This document shows, one piece after another, positions 8,067 through 15,755 of a DNA stretch of 18,011 nt. Source of the stretch: an uncultured Paracoccaceae bacterium (lineage in GTDB: Bacteria; Pseudomonadota; Alphaproteobacteria; Rhodobacterales; Rhodobacteraceae); contig CALHST010000299.1 in assembly GCA_938038825.1 (NCBI GenBank), positions 1 to 18,011 on the forward strand, given 5' to 3'. How positions within the stretch are numbered: position 1 is the first letter of the stretch; every line of letters begins with the position of its first letter. The position numbers were made by a program, and so were the translations under genes. Below the pieces are notes generated by a model. That model was not told the origin of the DNA, made no database searches, and was given only the letters and a program-made list of their open reading frames with translations.

Positions 8067-9299
8067 TTATCCTTTCACACTGCCAGCGGTCAAACCGGCG
8101 ACGAGGAAACGTTCGAACCATAAGAACAGGGCCAGCACAGGGACCGTGGCGATCACCGCCCCTGCCATCAAATGTTGCCGTGGAACTTCCGAGGAGTTCA
8201 GCTCTGCGATACCGCGCGACAACGTGTAAAGATCGACATTATCAAGGAACATGAACGCAAAGAGAAACTCGTTCCATGCGATCATGAACACATAGAGAGC
8301 AACCGATGCCAAGGCAGGCAAAGCCAGCGGCAATGTGATCTTGCGGATCACATTCAGACGGGTCAGCCCATCCATCAACCCCGCCTCTTCCAGTTCTGAT
8401 GGGATACCCCGGAAATACCCTTGCAACATATAAAGGGCGACGGGGATCGTTGTTGCGGGGTAAACCAGCATCAATCCCCACAATGTATTGCGCATGCCCA
8501 ATTGCGAAAAGATCGCATAAAGCGGAATGACCAAAACAATCATCGGAACCATATAGATCAACAGAATGGATCGGCTGAGAAAGTTCTGCCCCGGAAATTT
8601 CAAACGCGCCACGGCATACGCACCCGGAACGGCAAAGAACAAGGTGATCGCGACCGTTGCTACAGACACAAGTGCGGAATTCAAAAGATAGGACCCAAAG
8701 TGATATTGGGTAAACAGCTCGATATAGCTTCGGAACAAGGCTGCGGCACCTTGGCTGAAATTCAATGAGAAATCGAGCGGGTTGGATAACAGCAATTGTT
8801 GGTTCTTAAGGCTCATCATCACCATAACAAAGAACGGCAGGGCGACCGCGATGGTAAAGACAACCAACCCAAAGCCTTTCAGGAACCGCAGGCACAGCAC
8901 TTCAACATTATAGCGTCTTTCGTGCCCGGGGCCGAGGTTCTGTGCCGTCAGGTTTATGGATTGTGCGGCAACGCCAGCAGTCAGAACAACAAAAACCAGT
9001 TGGCCAAACGAATAAAGGCTCAGGGGTTGGCCAAGCGGGGTCGCGCCCGATGCCACGACAAGCACGACAATGAACACAAGACTGGCGACGGCCACCATAA
9101 CAGGGCTGCGCTTTGCAGGTGCAAGGCCGGTCAGAACAGCGGCCGCAGCGATGCCCGCGACGGCACCAGCAGTGACTTGTGGCTGAAAAGGATGGCCCGA
9201 GATGAACAAAGCCAACAGCGTGACGAGCACCGTCCAAATTGCGCCCCATGCGGCCCCGAACAGCAGACACAGGACATAGATGTTGCCAAATTTTGTCAT
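8067..9299 (-). CDS. Carbohydrate ABC transporter permease, MalG type, with extended N-terminus
   Basis: This is the second inner-membrane permease of the sugar importer, 410 residues against about 270-300 for ordinary MalG-type subunits. Residues from about 140 on match the family: a first family helix at about 142-163, then helices around 203-230, 245-265, 275-292, 330-348 and 378-400, and the EAA coupling motif EEAGLMDGLTRLNVIRKITLP at about 304-324. Before this lie about 130 extra residues with four hydrophobic segments (about 7-33, 42-62, 66-85, 93-115). The start is firm because ATG 9299 overlaps the stop of the upstream permease as ATGA, so the extension is not an artefact of start choice. 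The function of the extension is unknown. Confidence 0.9.
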   Translation of the reverse strand: MTKFGNIYVLCLLFGAAWGAIWTVLVTLLALFISGHPFQPQVTAGAVAGIAAAAVLTGLAPAKRSPVMVAVASLVFIVVLVVASGATPLGQPLSLYSFGQLVFVVLTAGVAAQSINLTAQNLGPGHERRYNVEVLCLRFLKGFGLVVFTIAVALPFFVMVMMSLKNQQLLLSNPLDFSLNFSQGAAALFRSYIELFTQYHFGSYLLNSALVSVATVAITLFFAVPGAYAVARLKFPGQNFLSRSILLIYMVPMIVLVIPLYAIFSQLGMRNTLWGLMLVYPATTIPVALYMLQGYFRGIPSELEEAGLMDGLTRLNVIRKITLPLALPALASVALYVFMIAWNEFLFAFMFLDNVDLYTLSRGIAELNSSEVPRQHLMAGAVIATVPVLALFLWFERFLVAGLTAGSVKG

Positions 9300-10588
9300 G
9301 CGTCATCCTCGGGCGAAAATTTGAAGAAAATAATCGAGAAGAACAGCAGCACAATGAAGACCACAACAGCAACAGCAGCACCTGCACCAAGGTTGGAAAC
9401 GGCAAATGCCTGTTCATACACATTCACGGTCAGGGTGCGCGTGCCAGCAGCACCACCCGTCAACAGGAAGATGTCGTCGAACTTGTTGAACGTCCAAATA
9501 AACCGCAACAGGAACAGAACCGCCATGATGCCCATCAACTGCGGAAGCGAAATGAACCGGAATTGCTGAATGGGGGTAGCCCCGTCAATTTCTGCGGCCT
9601 CATAGATGTCGCTGGACATGGATTGCATTCGAGCAAGGATAAAGAGCATCGCGAGTGGGAAATATCGCCAGATTTCAAAGATGATCACAACCGTCAGCGC
9701 AACGGGAAAATCGAAGGACAGACCCAAGATATTGATTTCGACAGCGCGCTGGCCAAGAAAACTGATAGGGCCGTCAATGACCCCAAGTTGGATCAACAAC
9801 GCGTTCAGGGTGCCTCCCGGGCCAGGATCCAGCAGCAACACCCATGCAAGGGCCACTGCGATCACGGGCGCCACATAAGGCGACAGAAACAGGCCCCTTA
9901 GGACACTGCGCCCTCGGAATGCCATGTTCATAAGCTGCGCTGCAAACAGCCCCATAACCAAAGCACCGATTGTGCCCGCGATGGTATAATATAATGATGC
10001 CCAAAGCACCGGCCAGAAATCAGACGCGTTGAAAACCTTGCGAAAGTTTTCAAGTGTGAAATCGTTGTTGGTAAGAATATTCTCGGGAATGAACTCAAAG
10101 ACAGGTTTGGTGTTTTTAATGTTTTCTGGATTTGCGATGTAGGCGTCGGTGGCAGAAATGCCAATCAGGATATCTTCTCGCTGACCGGCTTCGTAATCGC
10201 CAAGATCACAGCGCAAGTCCGTGCCTTGCAAGCTGCATCTGTCATCCACAGACAGCACGTCGAGAGTGGCCGGCAACGTATCGGTCATAACCACGTCAGC
10301 GATCGCGCTTTTGCGAGACGAATTGCGCGCGCGATAGCGGATGTCGGCAGTGTCACCCACGGCCTCAAGATCCCCCATCACACGTTCATTCACAAGAATA
10401 GAAGGCGCGCGAAGATCCCCCAATGTCACGGGCTTAAAGCTGATCCAGACATTGGCAAGCAAAGGAAAGAGAACAACGGACAGGACGATCAAAAACGTAG
10501 GCAACAACAACATATACGCAAAACGCATTTCGCGTTTCGCAAGCGGGCCCATTCCGCTGGGCGGCTTAGGTTGGTTTTCATGTGTCAT
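9296..10588 (-). CDS. Carbohydrate ABC transporter permease, MalF type, with DUF11-like periplasmic domain
   Basis: This is the first permease of the sugar importer, 430 residues against roughly 290-320 for simple MalF-type subunits. The first helix is at about 22-50. Residues about 70-150 are not membrane-like and read as a beta-sandwich of the DUF11/Ig-like repeat type: IRYRARNSS, VVMTDTLPATLDV, then C118 and C127 around LQGTDLR, then LGDYEAGQ. The transporter core resumes at about 190 with helices near 192-220, 230-253, 295-318 and 350-370, and the last at about 402-423. The EAA motif IYEAAEIDGATPIQQFRFISLP lies at 328-349. ATG 10588 lacks a strong Shine-Dalgarno, which fits lower expression than the binding protein upstream. 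It overlaps the next permease by 4 bases. Confidence 0.9.
   Translation of the reverse strand: MTHENQPKPPSGMGPLAKREMRFAYMLLLPTFLIVLSVVLFPLLANVWISFKPVTLGDLRAPSILVNERVMGDLEAVGDTADIRYRARNSSRKSAIADVVMTDTLPATLDVLSVDDRCSLQGTDLRCDLGDYEAGQREDILIGISATDAYIANPENIKNTKPVFEFIPENILTNNDFTLENFRKVFNASDFWPVLWASLYYTIAGTIGALVMGLFAAQLMNMAFRGRSVLRGLFLSPYVAPVIAVALAWVLLLDPGPGGTLNALLIQLGVIDGPISFLGQRAVEINILGLSFDFPVALTVVIIFEIWRYFPLAMLFILARMQSMSSDIYEAAEIDGATPIQQFRFISLPQLMGIMAVLFLLRFIWTFNKFDDIFLLTGGAAGTRTLTVNVYEQAFAVSNLGAGAAVAVVVFIVLLFFSIIFFKFSPEDDA
10139..10381 (-). other. DUF11-like domain inserted in the permease periplasmic loop
   Basis: These bases encode residues 70-150 of the MalF-type permease, between its first and second helices. 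The pattern V-x-V-T-D-T-LP-x-x-L, followed by a cysteine pair and a short LG-x-x-x-x-G turn, is the hallmark of DUF11-type extracellular repeats, normally found in large secreted or surface proteins. By topology it should face the periplasm. The domain call is by eye; the non-membrane nature of the insert is obvious. Confidence 0.6.
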
Positions 10589-10609
10589 AGATGCGTCCGA
10601 TATGGAACA

Positions 10610-10634
10610 GGCGGCGCGAAGGTCTCGCGCCGCC
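10610..10634 (-). other. Intercistronic hairpin between binding-protein and permease genes
   Basis: The arms GGCGGCGCGA (10610-10619) and TCGCGCCGCC (10625-10634) are perfectly complementary over 10 bp, with a 5-base loop. On the coding strand the hairpin begins 10 bases after the solute-binding-protein stop and ends 21 bases before the permease start. No T run follows, so it is not a standard terminator. As in other sugar-transport operons, such a structure can protect the 3' end of the binding-protein message and attenuate read-through, giving many binding proteins per permease. The structure is seen; the role is inferred. Confidence 0.75.
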
Positions 10635-10644
10635 GATTGTGATC

Positions 10645-11991
10645 TTACAGATCAAGCGCTTTGTGTTCCGCCACGATCTTGTCTGCGGCTTCTTGCACAG
10701 ACAATTCACCATCTGTCATTTCGCGAATAACGCGCGACATAACTTGGCTGTTCACGATCTTGGAAGCTGTTGCCAATTGTCCATCAGCCACACCCCAACG
10801 GTCACCAACCGACAAACCCGCGACGATGTCGTCAATCACTTGCTGCGGATAGATATCTGCCAGTGGCGCTTTGCGGTCGACACCAACATCCAGACCAGCC
10901 CACGTGGCTTCATAGCTGGTATCACCATCACCCGTCCCGCGACGCACTGGGAACTTGCCTTCAGGTGCTTGGCTCAGCCATTGGCCATAGCCTTCTGAAA
11001 CCACATATTTCACGAAGTCCTGCGCCACTTCCGTGTTCGCATCTGCTGTGATGCCCAGATAACGTACGTCGGCATAAGCCGCGCCGTCTGCATTGCCAGG
11101 GCCCGAGATCACAGTCGAGAAACCCGTCGCCTTGGCAAGATCTTTGGTGGTTGGATCGTCCGAGATTGTTACTGGCGCGCTGTCACGCAAACCGCCAAGC
11201 TCGTCCAAAATGGAGGGCGACCAGATCACCATAGCCGCCTTGCCATCCAGATATAGCTCACGCGACTGCGACCAGAACAGATCGCCTTCGGGTGAATTGG
11301 CGACCATCTTTTTGTACATCTCCAGCAGCTGCACAAGGTTTGTGGTATCTTCGTTGATCGAACCGTCCGCATTAATTGGCGAATAGCCCGTTGCCAGCGA
11401 CAGATGTTCGATCAGCTGCATCATATAGCCTTCGTCGATCTTTGTGGCTGCAACGAAGCCATACATCGAAGGCGGATTGTGCAACTTGTCCATTGCGGCG
11501 GACATGGCTTCAAATGTTGTGGGCGCAGCAAGCCCGTTTTCTTTGAAAAGGTCCGCGCGATAAACAACCAACTGTGTCCAACCATCTGTTGGCACCGAGA
11601 CGATCTCGCCGTCTGACATGGCCATGCGGATGGGACCAGACGCAAAGCTGCCTTGACCCAAGTCTTCGACAACTTCTGTGGCCGCGGCCGTATCAAGCAG
11701 ACCCGCTTCGGCATAAGGCAGCAGATGCTGAACAGTGTGGTTCAGAACGTCTGGCAAATCGCCCGCTGCAAATGCTGCTGTGGCACGGGTTTGAATGTCT
11801 GATTCCTCGACTGGAATGATTTCTACCGTGTGCCCTGTGGCTTTTTCAAAACCGGCGGCCATGGCTTCCTGAACGGCCATCCGCTCTGGCTGCACTTCCA
11901 TGGTCCAGAACCGGATTGTGTCGGCATGGGCCGCCGACACCAAGGCCGTTGAAAACAGCAGACCTGCCGTGAGTTGTGTAAAGCGTTTCAT
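10645..11991 (-). CDS. Extracellular solute-binding protein of the sugar ABC transporter (family 1)
   Basis: This periplasmic receptor has 448 residues. A Sec signal peptide (about 1-23, ending SAAHA) precedes a mature start at DTIRFWTMEVQPER. The mature chain has the usual family-1 order: FEKATGHTVEIIPVEE, then AAGDLPDVLNH near the lobe-I binding edge, then VPTDGWTQLVVYRADLFKENGL leading into the hinge region, and TISGPG-like segments late. No lipobox cysteine is seen. ATG 11991 overlaps the lacI-type stop as ATGA and has GGGAGGAA upstream, the best ribosome site of the operon. The gene feeds the two permeases and ATPase downstream. The ligand is unknown; the hydrolase two genes after the permease pair's start suggests a glycoside. 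Confidence 0.92.
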   Translation of the reverse strand: MKRFTQLTAGLLFSTALVSAAHADTIRFWTMEVQPERMAVQEAMAAGFEKATGHTVEIIPVEESDIQTRATAAFAAGDLPDVLNHTVQHLLPYAEAGLLDTAAATEVVEDLGQGSFASGPIRMAMSDGEIVSVPTDGWTQLVVYRADLFKENGLAAPTTFEAMSAAMDKLHNPPSMYGFVAATKIDEGYMMQLIEHLSLATGYSPINADGSINEDTTNLVQLLEMYKKMVANSPEGDLFWSQSRELYLDGKAAMVIWSPSILDELGGLRDSAPVTISDDPTTKDLAKATGFSTVISGPGNADGAAYADVRYLGITADANTEVAQDFVKYVVSEGYGQWLSQAPEGKFPVRRGTGDGDTSYEATWAGLDVGVDRKAPLADIYPQQVIDDIVAGLSVGDRWGVADGQLATASKIVNSQVMSRVIREMTDGELSVQEAADKIVAEHKALDL

Positions 11992-13055
11992 TGATGTTCC
12001 TCCCTGATAGAACGTTTTTCTCGATCCACTACGTGCTGCAATGGGCCGTCAGATTGGCGTCGCAAAAGATGCGCACGCTGCAATTCTTGATGTTTCTTCG
12101 GATCTTCCCCGTCGATGATCGACAAAAGCATGTCACCCAGACGGCGTCCGGCATGTGCCTGGGGCTGTGCCATCGTTGTCAAAGGTGGATTCGCATGGGC
12201 ACCAAAGCTAAGACCATCATATCCGATCACCGAAATTTCTTTGCCCGGCATCAAGCCCCGTGCTCGAACTGCGGCCAGCGCGCCAAAGGCCATGGCATCA
12301 GACACGCAGACAATCGCGGTCGGGGGCTCTGGCAAATCCAGCAAACTGTTTGTGGCAACTTCACCGCCTTCGTCCGAAAACTCCGCGATTTGAACAAGGT
12401 CAGGATCGCCGGGCAATCCGTTGCCTTTTAGTCCCGTCTGATATCCATTCAAACGGTCTTGGGCGAATTGGTACTGCAAAGGCGCCCCCACAAAGGCGAT
12501 GCGGCTGTGACCAAGCCCGACCAGGTGATCAACAGCATCAACAAAAGCGCGGGCACTGTCGATGTCATACCACGCATAGTCGTCACACGCCGCTGTTCGG
12601 CCATGGACCACAAATGGGCATTTGAGATCTTGGATCAGCCTAATGCGCGGGTCGTTCTTCAAAGGGCGCGAAATCACCAAGCCACCGATACGGCCCGATC
12701 GCACCAAACGATCAATCTGCGCCAATTCATCCTTGGATGTCCCGGCATGACTGACAAGCAAATCCCAATTCCGTTTACTCAGCGCTTCCCCCAAACCTTG
12801 CAAAAGTTGGGCCACAAACGGTTGTGTGCCGGAACTGGCGTATCGGGGCATCAAATAGCAAATTGTTTCGGGAGTACCAATCGACAAACGCCGTGCATTT
12901 TGGTTCGCACGATACCCCAATTCGTCGGCTGCGCGCTTCACACGTTCCCGTGTCGCGGGACTGATGTCTGTATAGCCGTTTAACGCCCGGCTTACTGTAC
13001 TCACAGTCAAACCAAGATGCGTCGCAAGCATTTTCAAACTGACAGATTGGGCCAA
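11988..13055 (-). CDS. LacI-family transcriptional regulator of the sugar operon
   Basis: This DNA-binding repressor has 355 residues. The LacI-type helix-turn-helix is at about 6-26 (LKMLATHLGLTVSTVSRALNG), followed by the hinge helix (YRANQNARRLSIG). A periplasmic-binding-protein-like effector domain spans about 60-335 (ICYLMPRYAS, HLVGLGHSRIAFVG, PTAIVCVSDAMAFGALAA, ISVIGYDGLSFGAHANPPLTT). The start is a TTG at 13055, supported by AAGGAGAGG at 13064-13072 and by the conserved MLATHLGL spacing. It is the first gene of its operon and is translationally coupled to the binding protein. A perfect palindrome 31 bases upstream of its start is the likely operator, so it probably regulates itself and the whole transport operon in response to the imported sugar or its product. 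Confidence 0.92.
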   Translation of the reverse strand: MAQSVSLKMLATHLGLTVSTVSRALNGYTDISPATRERVKRAADELGYRANQNARRLSIGTPETICYLMPRYASSGTQPFVAQLLQGLGEALSKRNWDLLVSHAGTSKDELAQIDRLVRSGRIGGLVISRPLKNDPRIRLIQDLKCPFVVHGRTAACDDYAWYDIDSARAFVDAVDHLVGLGHSRIAFVGAPLQYQFAQDRLNGYQTGLKGNGLPGDPDLVQIAEFSDEGGEVATNSLLDLPEPPTAIVCVSDAMAFGALAAVRARGLMPGKEISVIGYDGLSFGAHANPPLTTMAQPQAHAGRRLGDMLLSIIDGEDPKKHQELQRAHLLRRQSDGPLQHVVDREKRSIREEHQ

Positions 13056-13086
13056 AGACGATTCCTCTCCTTGCTAAAAAGGCTAA

Positions 13087-13102
13087 CCGAAACCGGTTTC
13101 GG
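13087..13102. promoter_or_regulatory. LacI-type operator palindrome
   Basis: CCGAAACCGGTTTCGG is a perfect 16-bp inverted repeat with a central CG, the form expected of LacI/GalR operators. It lies between the lacI-type start (13055) and a possible minus-strand -35 TTGTCA at 13123-13128, so it would overlap the -10/+1 region. I see no good -10. The rest of the 256-base gap between this operon and tcuA (13056-13311) shows no gene, RNA or clear terminator. Confidence 0.8.
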
Positions 13103-13311
13103 AAGGCAAGGCGTTTGTTTTTTGACAACCTCAAAAAGGCTGGAGTTTGACGTGGAAAGAGTGGCCATGATCGTCCCAGTCGGGCATTTGTCATCAAGAG
13201 AAGAAGGTGTACGCCCCCGTCACAAAGGCAAAAATCACAACCTGAAGGTGAGCACGCTTATCGGAACAAATTACGATCAGAAACTGTTGAAAGCGATCCG
13301 TTTGGCGCAAT

Positions 13312-14781
13312 TTATGACTGAGCCGCCCCATATCCCGCGCGTCGGCCAAAAACAGCGCCAGATGTCAGCCCAGAACCGCCTGGATATCCGTTAAAGAATA
13401 CGCCACCCACAAGTTCACCGCAGGCATAAAGGCCGTCGATGGCCGTGCCCGTCTTGGACATAACAGCCCCAACTTCATTCACCTTTAACCCGCCGTAAGT
13501 GAAGGTGATACCGCCCGTAACCGGGTATGCGCGGAACGGACTTGTGTCGTAACTTTGCGCCCAGTTGCTTTTCTTAAGCGCAAGACCTTCGGTGCCTTTT
13601 CCGTCCAACGTCGTTGGATCAAATGGAATATGTGTCATCACGCTTGCGTTGAAATCTTGCAGTGTTTTTGCCGCCGCAGCCTTGTCGACGCCGTCCAGTT
13701 TTTCAATCAACTCTGAAAGCGTATCAGCCTCGACAAAATGGGCGTCATGAAACCGGTATTCGTCATATAGTAAATCAAACACTTTTGCATCGAAGATTTG
13801 CCAAGCGAAATGGCCGGGCTGATCCATGATCGCGGCACCGAACTGAGCATAGGTGTAGTTGCGGAAATTTATGCCTTCGTCCACGAACCGTTCTCCTTTG
13901 GCGTTCAGCATAACACCAAGAAAGTAGCAGATTTTGCGGTATTTCTTACGCTCGCCTGCCGGTAGCTCCAGATTCCCAAAATCTTTCATATGCAAATCCA
14001 TCGGCGTGGCATGGCACCCGCCATAGAGCCCATATTCCTGCGCACCAACCGCATGTGCCATCACCAATCCATCACCCGTATTGTGAGGAGTACCCCGCAC
14101 TTTGGCTTTGTCCCAATTCGGGCCGATATGCTGTTTGCGAAGGCTGTCGCTGGCTTCAAACCCGCCACAGGCGAGGATAACCGCGTCGGCACTCAGGTCT
14201 TCGCCGTTGCTTGTCTTGACACCCGTTACGCGGCCATCCGTTTCCAGCAAGTCAGTGACTGCTGTGCCATACCTGATCTCGCCACCCAACGATTTGAATG
14301 CCGCCAATTCTTGATTGAACAGCCCTACCCCTTCGTCATCCGAGGCCAGCGTTAGCCCGCCCCAAAACACGTGACGGCCTTCTTTTTCGAAACTTTGCCG
14401 CGAATAGATCGGTTGAAACTTTACGTCATGGGACGCAAGCCATTTCACTGTCTCATAGCTTTCCGTGACCAAGGTGGTCTGCTCAACACTCAATGGACGT
14501 CCATCATTGAAGCCCAGCAGATCAGAGGCGAACTTGTCCTGCGTATAGCTGCCGAAATCCGTTTTTGGCAGTCGAGGATCTTTGGGATCCTTCAACAACG
14601 GGATCAATTCGTCACCGGAGTTGTAAGCAAATCGCATCGCACCAGCGGTGTATTTCGTGTTGCCCCCAGACAACGGCTCATCCGCTTTTTCAAGGATCAA
14701 AACCTTGGCACCCCGTTCCAGCGCCGCAATTCCCGCAGTTAGCGCCGCGTTGCCAGAACCAGCGATCAGTATCGTTTTCAA
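13312..14781 (-). CDS. tcuA: FAD-dependent tricarballylate dehydrogenase-like flavoprotein (TcuA family)
   Basis: This flavoprotein of the succinate dehydrogenase/fumarate reductase group has 489 residues. The N-terminal FAD-binding motif GSGNAALTAG (8-17) is followed by an acidic residue at the end of beta-2 (LILEKADE) and GGNTKYTAGAMRFAY. Other family features are VILACGGFEAS, HNTGDGLVMAHAVGAQ, GGCHATPMDLH and the C-terminal FAD-contact block IDGLYACGELVGGVFFNGYPGGSGLTSGAVFGRRAG, given here in outline. TcuA oxidises tricarballylate to cis-aconitate in Salmonella, handing electrons to TcuB. No tcuB is seen here, so either the partner is elsewhere or the reaction differs. The start is TTG 14781, overlapping the upstream dehydrogenase stop as TTGA. 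It is the last gene of its operon. Confidence 0.8.
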   Translation of the reverse strand: MKTILIAGSGNAALTAGIAALERGAKVLILEKADEPLSGGNTKYTAGAMRFAYNSGDELIPLLKDPKDPRLPKTDFGSYTQDKFASDLLGFNDGRPLSVEQTTLVTESYETVKWLASHDVKFQPIYSRQSFEKEGRHVFWGGLTLASDDEGVGLFNQELAAFKSLGGEIRYGTAVTDLLETDGRVTGVKTSNGEDLSADAVILACGGFEASDSLRKQHIGPNWDKAKVRGTPHNTGDGLVMAHAVGAQEYGLYGGCHATPMDLHMKDFGNLELPAGERKKYRKICYFLGVMLNAKGERFVDEGINFRNYTYAQFGAAIMDQPGHFAWQIFDAKVFDLLYDEYRFHDAHFVEADTLSELIEKLDGVDKAAAAKTLQDFNASVMTHIPFDPTTLDGKGTEGLALKKSNWAQSYDTSPFRAYPVTGGITFTYGGLKVNEVGAVMSKTGTAIDGLYACGELVGGVFFNGYPGGSGLTSGAVFGRRAGYGAAQS

Positions 14782-15755
14782 TGTGTGTGCTTTCTAATGT
14801 CTGGATTGATCATGTTGATTGGGGATCCGTCGGCAAATGCATTGATTTGATCAAAAATGTCCGAAAATTGCAGATCAAATTCGTCTTCTGTGACATAGCC
14901 GATATGAGGCGTCGGCAGAACGTTTGGGTGTGCAAGCAGTGGGTTTGCTCGATCCGTCAGGGGTTCTTGATCAAATACGTCAACTGCCGCAAAAATACGG
15001 CTGCGGGCGACTTCGGCTTCTAACGCGCCCTTGACGACAAGCCCTGACCGCGAAGTATTCACGAACACGGCGCGGGGCTGCATTGCAGCCAAATCTGCCC
15101 CGGTGATAATTCCGCGCGTTGTTGGCTTAAGCCGCACATGGACACTGACGATATCAGAACTTGCAAAGAATGCTTCGCGCGACGGGGCAACGGTTTCGCC
15201 GTCTGCCAACGCCCGCGCGCGGCCTTCTTGCGATGACCACCACTGCACCTGCATTCCAATGGCCCTGGCGTATCCCGCAACAGCATTTGCGATACGTCCA
15301 TACCCATACAACCCCAGCGTCCTGCCCCGCAACGTGCGTCCAACTCCGGCCTGCCACTGACCACTACGGACAGAGGCAACTTGCTGAGGAATTTGTCGGT
15401 AGCTCGCCAGGATCAGTGCCAATGTGTGCTCTGCCGCCGCGTATGACGGGGTGCCAGAATGCATGTTCGAACACAGCAAGACACCGTTTTGCGTGCAAGC
15501 ATCCACATCAACATGAGGATACACACTGCGTTGTGAGATCAGTTTGAGATTGGGCAATCTGGATAATAGGTCCGCATCAACTTTGGTTCGTTCCCGAAAC
15601 AAAACCAGCCCTTCTGCTTCTTGCACGCGATCTGCCAATCGAACAGGGTCCGGTTCATGGTCTGTCCAAACAGTCACGTCGTGTTCTGCAAGCTTTTGAA
15701 AGCACGGCAACGTGCGCAGCGTGTCAAACCAATCATCCAGAATATGAACTTTCAT
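14778..15755 (-). CDS. D-isomer-specific 2-hydroxyacid dehydrogenase family protein
   Basis: This NAD(P)-dependent oxidoreductase of 325 residues should interconvert a 2-hydroxy acid and its 2-oxo acid in the cytoplasm. Seen in the sequence: a Rossmann motif GYGRIANAV at 151-159, where the third glycine of GxGxxG is replaced by alanine; the catalytic triad R236 (NTSRSG), E264 (VFDQEPL) and H284 (PTPHIGYVTEDEF); and a substrate-domain segment around 75-100. The family includes phosphoglycerate, glyoxylate and lactate dehydrogenases, and the exact substrate cannot be chosen. ATG 15755 overlaps the small upstream gene as ATGA, and the stop overlaps tcuA as TTGA. It is therefore tightly coupled to a tricarboxylate-type pathway, and a hydroxy-tri- or dicarboxylate is a reasonable guess. 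Confidence 0.88.
   Translation of the reverse strand: MKVHILDDWFDTLRTLPCFQKLAEHDVTVWTDHEPDPVRLADRVQEAEGLVLFRERTKVDADLLSRLPNLKLISQRSVYPHVDVDACTQNGVLLCSNMHSGTPSYAAAEHTLALILASYRQIPQQVASVRSGQWQAGVGRTLRGRTLGLYGYGRIANAVAGYARAIGMQVQWWSSQEGRARALADGETVAPSREAFFASSDIVSVHVRLKPTTRGIITGADLAAMQPRAVFVNTSRSGLVVKGALEAEVARSRIFAAVDVFDQEPLTDRANPLLAHPNVLPTPHIGYVTEDEFDLQFSDIFDQINAFADGSPINMINPDIRKHTH

Noticed and set aside
8796..9569. Long plus-strand frames opposite the two permeases
   Set aside because: The translations are rich in N, Q, H and K with no recognisable motif, and they lie antisense to strongly supported membrane proteins.
13122..13150. Plus-strand TTGACA followed by GTTTGA as a promoter
   Set aside because: The -10 is poor and there is no plus-strand gene downstream. 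The minus-strand TTGTCA at the same place is more sensible but also lacks a good -10.
13017..13394. Plus-strand frame spanning the lacI-tcuA gap
   Set aside because: Both ends run antisense into real genes. It would also put the operator palindrome inside a coding region.
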